Source of the DNA: Chloroflexota bacterium
GTDB taxonomy: Bacteria; Chloroflexota; Dehalococcoidia; JAUQQI01
Direction of reading: 5' to 3'
Assembly: GCA_030549955.1 (NCBI GenBank)
Contig: JAUQQI010000008.1
Coordinates: 1-7,607, forward strand
Length of the DNA stretch: 7,607 nucleotides
Shown: positions 5,686-7,607 of the stretch, piece by piece
How positions within the stretch are numbered: position 1 is the stretch's first letter
How the letters are laid out: every line of letters starts with the position of its first letter
Position numbers and translations under genes: made by a program
The notes under the pieces: generated by a model
What the model was told of the DNA's origin: nothing
The model's database searches: none
The model's input: the letters and a program-made list of their open reading frames with translations, nothing else

Positions 5686-6594
5686 TCAGTCGGGACGCAG
5701 GCCCGATTCGACCCCATAGGTCTCAGACAGGACGTCGAGGAAGGCCAGGACGGCCGTGGGGTAACTGGGGGCGCGCCGGACCATGACCGCCGTCGGCAGA
5801 AAGACCCGGTGACCGTCGGCCAGGTCAATGACCGTCAGCCGCCGGGCCTTGATTTCGTCCCGGATGCTGCTCCGGGGCAGGAACGAAATCCCAAGACCCC
5901 GCTCGACCATCCGCTTCGTGGCCTCAACGCTGTCGAGGACCATCTCGACCCGGGGAATTATTCCGGCTTCGTGGCAGACCTGCTCGATGAGCACAAAGTA
6001 GGATGACCCCCGGTCATACAGAATCAGGGGCTCCTCGGCAACCTGCTGAATGGTTGCAATGCCGGCCCGGGCAAAGGGGTGAGCCGGGTGGGTCACCAGG
6101 ACGATCTCTTCATCGTAGAGGCGCTGGGTCCAGACGAGGGGGTGATTCAGGGCCCGGGCGAGGCCGATGTGAATCGTCTGGTCGACGACAAGCTGAAGGA
6201 TTTCCGATGAGCGGCCGGTCCGGATGTGGACTTCGACCTGCGGGTAGCGGCGGCGGAAGGCGGTGAGAATCTCCGGCATAACATAGGTGCCGATAACCCT
6301 GGCACAGCCCACCTGCAGGGTTCCAGCCGCGGCCCGGCGGGCCGCGGCGAGGGCTTCCAGGCCCTGCCGCAGGGTCTCGAGGGCCCGCTCGGCATAGGGC
6401 AGGAAGAGCTCGCCAGCGGGGGTAAGCCGGACACCCCGCCCCAGCCGCTCGAAGAGCCGCTCACCCAGCTCCCGCTCAAGGAGGCTTATGCGGGCGCTCA
6501 GGGAAGGCTGACTGATAAAGAGGGCCTCGGCGGCCTGACGAAAATTACCCCGTCTGGCCGCTTCGATAAACGCTTCAAGCTGGCCAAGCTCCAT
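5686..6594 (-). CDS. LysR-type transcriptional regulator
   Basis: A 302-residue regulator of normal LysR length, acting in the cytoplasm as a DNA-binding tetramer in known relatives. The N-terminal winged helix-turn-helix is clear: MELGQLEAFIEAARRGNF (1-18), then RQAAEALFISQPSLSARI (19-36) and LLERELGERLFER (38-50), ending in RLTPAGELF (56-64). A linker helix runs to about residue 90. The effector domain follows (about 91-295), beginning GTLQVGCARVIGTYVMP (91-107) with the typical HIGLARALNHP stretch in the middle and GLGISFLP near its end. The effector is unknown. The gene is divergent from an isocitrate lyase across a 177-base AT-rich intergenic region with two palindromes, so the lyase is its most likely target and the gene probably represses itself. 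The Shine-Dalgarno is weak (GAGG, minus strand, about seven bases before the ATG). Confidence 0.95.
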   Translation of the reverse strand: MELGQLEAFIEAARRGNFRQAAEALFISQPSLSARISLLERELGERLFERLGRGVRLTPAGELFLPYAERALETLRQGLEALAAARRAAAGTLQVGCARVIGTYVMPEILTAFRRRYPQVEVHIRTGRSSEILQLVVDQTIHIGLARALNHPLVWTQRLYDEEIVLVTHPAHPFARAGIATIQQVAEEPLILYDRGSSYFVLIEQVCHEAGIIPRVEMVLDSVEATKRMVERGLGISFLPRSSIRDEIKARRLTVIDLADGHRVFLPTAVMVRRAPSYPTAVLAFLDVLSETYGVESGLRPD

Positions 6595-6659
6595 CAGGCG
6601 CCTCGCTCAACGGGCTCTCAAAAGATTTTAACACCCGCGGCCACCTGACCCCAGCGGCC

Positions 6660-6674
6660 ATAGACAAATTCTAT
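6660..6674. promoter_or_regulatory. Candidate LysR-type operator, ATAGA-N5-TCTAT
   Basis: ATAGA (6660-6664) and TCTAT (6670-6674) are perfect inverted arms, and T6661 and A6673 are separated by exactly 11 bases, the T-N11-A core of LysR-type recognition sites. It overlaps the predicted -10 of the lysR gene and lies about 74 bases before the likely lyase start of transcription. This placement suits autorepression and activation of the divergent gene. Confidence 0.5.
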
Positions 6675-6695
6675 ACCAGAGATAAAAAATAACAA
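6668..6695 (-). promoter_or_regulatory. Putative promoter of the LysR-type gene
   Basis: On the minus strand TTGTTA (6695-6690) and TAGAAT (6673-6668) are 16 bases apart, with four and five of six consensus matches. The spacer is AT-rich. Both hexamers fall inside the two palindromes, so regulator binding would block RNA polymerase. Confidence 0.45.
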
Positions 6696-6702
6696 AGTTA
6701 TT
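6688..6702. promoter_or_regulatory. Second candidate operator, AATAAC-AAA-GTTATT
   Basis: AATAAC (6688-6693) and GTTATT (6697-6702) form a perfect six-base inverted repeat around AAA. Its centre is 28 bases from that of the first palindrome, similar to the spacing between recognition and activation sites of LysR-type tetramers. It overlaps the predicted lysR -35 and lies just upstream of the lyase promoter. The T-to-A distance is nine rather than eleven bases, so it would be a variant or activation-type site. Confidence 0.45.
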
Positions 6703-6705
6703 GGG

Positions 6706-6734
6706 TGGTAATTAAACCGGGCATCTGCTATCAT
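6706..6734 (+). promoter_or_regulatory. Putative promoter of the isocitrate lyase gene
   Basis: A good -10, TATCAT (6729-6734), is preceded by TGC, matching an extended -10. Seventeen bases upstream is only TGGTAA (6706-6711), a poor -35. A weak -35 is what an activator-dependent promoter would show, and the palindrome at 6688-6702 abuts it. Confidence 0.4.
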
Positions 6735-6771
6735 GTACGTGAAAATCTTCACCATCCCTGGAGGATTGCTG

Positions 6772-7607
6772 ATGGGAAAGGCCGGTCGGAAGTTTCGGGA
6801 GCTCCTTGCGACGGAACCGTATGTTTTCACGACGGGAGTTTTCACCCCGATTGAGGCCAGGCTTGCCGAGCTTGTCGGCCTCAAGTGCGTTTATATGAGT
6901 GGCTACTCGTGCGCCCTTGGCTACCTGGCCCGGGCCGATTTGGGCTTCCCGACCATGACGGAGATGACCACCTGGGCCCGTTACATTGCCAGCGCTGTCG
7001 ACATTCCGGTTATTGCCGACGCCGACGATGCCTACGGCAACGCCATCATTGCCATGCGGACGGTTGAGGAATTCGAAAAGACCGGGGTAGCCGGGATCCA
7101 CGTCGAGGACCAGCGTTTTCCGAAGCGGTGCGGCCACCTGGCCGGGAAAATCGTCCTGCCCAGGGAGGAGGCAGTAAAGAAGTTCAAGGCCATTGTCGAT
7201 GCCCGGTCTGACCCCGATTTCTTTATCATTGCCCGGACTGACGCCCGCAACGCCGTGGGCGGCAGCCTCGACGAAGCCATCGAGCGGGCCAAGGCCTACG
7301 CCGACGTCGGGGTTGATATGGTCTGGTGCGAATTTCCGACCCCGGACCGGGCCGAGGCCGAGAAGTTCGCCGTCGAGGTCCGCAAATCCTTCCCGAACCT
7401 GCCGCTGGCCTTTAATTACTCCTCGTCGTTCCGCTGGATTGACCTCGAGGATCCGCTCACGTTCCGTGAGCTCGGCGAAATGGGCTATAAGTACATCTTC
7501 ATCACGCTGGGAAGCATTCATGCGGCGATGTATGCGGTCTGGAATTTCATGGCGGACCTGCGGGACAACGAGGAGCAGGCCCAGTTCCGGCTCCAGCGGA
7601 TGAAGCT
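6772..7607 (+). CDS. aceA: Isocitrate lyase, short form (ICL/PEP mutase superfamily), 3' end cut by window
   Basis: At least 278 codons without a stop; the gene runs off the window. It has the superfamily barrel and the isocitrate lyase active-site signature KRCGHL (118-123), with catalytic Cys120. Metal and substrate residues include Asp83, Asp85 and Asp86 (ADADDAYG), Glu112-Asp113 (HVEDQ), Arg155 (IARTDA) and Glu187 (WCE). NYSSSFRW (215-222) and YIFITLGSIH (241-250) match the N-x-S-x-S and ITL segments that hold succinate in true isocitrate lyases. The insertion after RTDA seen in the long bacterial enzyme is absent. The expected reaction is cleavage of isocitrate to succinate and glyoxylate in the glyoxylate shunt; 2-methylisocitrate lyase is the main alternative. 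The start at 6772 is chosen for its Shine-Dalgarno GGAGG (6760-6764), seven bases away, over an in-frame ATG at 6733. It is probably controlled by the divergent LysR-type gene. Confidence 0.85.
   Translation, partial: MGKAGRKFRELLATEPYVFTTGVFTPIEARLAELVGLKCVYMSGYSCALGYLARADLGFPTMTEMTTWARYIASAVDIPVIADADDAYGNAIIAMRTVEEFEKTGVAGIHVEDQRFPKRCGHLAGKIVLPREEAVKKFKAIVDARSDPDFFIIARTDARNAVGGSLDEAIERAKAYADVGVDMVWCEFPTPDRAEAEKFAVEVRKSFPNLPLAFNYSSSFRWIDLEDPLTFRELGEMGYKYIFITLGSIHAAMYAVWNFMADLRDNEEQAQFRLQRMK

Noticed and set aside
6712..7521. A 269-codon minus-strand frame over the lyase
   Set aside because: It is antisense to a clear isocitrate lyase with its own Shine-Dalgarno; the minus-strand protein has no recognisable motif.

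Overview
The window is a GC-rich stretch of bacterial chromosome, densely packed with genes. Arginine codons are dominated by CGG and proline codons by CCG. The taxon cannot be fixed from the sequence. A family-9 (heptosyltransferase-type) glycosyltransferase suggests a diderm envelope or another polysaccharide-bearing surface. A FtsB/DivIC septum protein confirms a bacterium. No insertion sequence, tRNA, rRNA, CRISPR array or phage gene was found.

Left block (1-2735, minus strand): a probable operon reading right to left. It holds a zinc-dependent medium-chain alcohol dehydrogenase, a SixA-type histidine phosphatase, a family-9 glycosyltransferase and the first 25 codons of a further gene that leaves the window. 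Gaps are -1 to 6 bases. A recognisable -35/-10 pair lies just upstream of the dehydrogenase. The gene functions are not obviously related.

Middle block (2736-5403): a plus-strand FtsB/DivIC-like gene is divergent from the dehydrogenase and ends tail to tail with the next minus-strand block, with overlapping stop codons. The divergent region carries three copies of AGTCTGT. The minus-strand block is a LON-substrate-binding-domain gene, a Gfo/Idh/MocA oxidoreductase (ATGA overlap) and a small cysteine-rich protein with two zinc-binding units. The LON-domain gene is split by one apparent frameshift near 5209, so it is either a recent pseudogene or a sequence error.

Right block (5404-7607): a 282-base non-coding gap holds two GC-rich hairpins and a possible promoter. 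A LysR-type regulator (minus) is then divergent from a short-form isocitrate lyase (plus), which is cut by the window end. Their shared 177-base AT-rich intergenic region carries two 15-bp interrupted palindromes, one fitting the LysR-type T-N11-A rule. Each overlaps an element of the predicted lysR promoter and lies upstream of the lyase promoter. The simplest reading is a regulator that represses itself and controls the lyase.

Most of the window looks like ordinary housekeeping and metabolism, and I do not see a clear new system. The items most worth a second look are the lyase and its regulator region, the duplicated zinc protein, the LON frameshift, and the replaced active-site residues in SixA and the Gfo/Idh/MocA protein.
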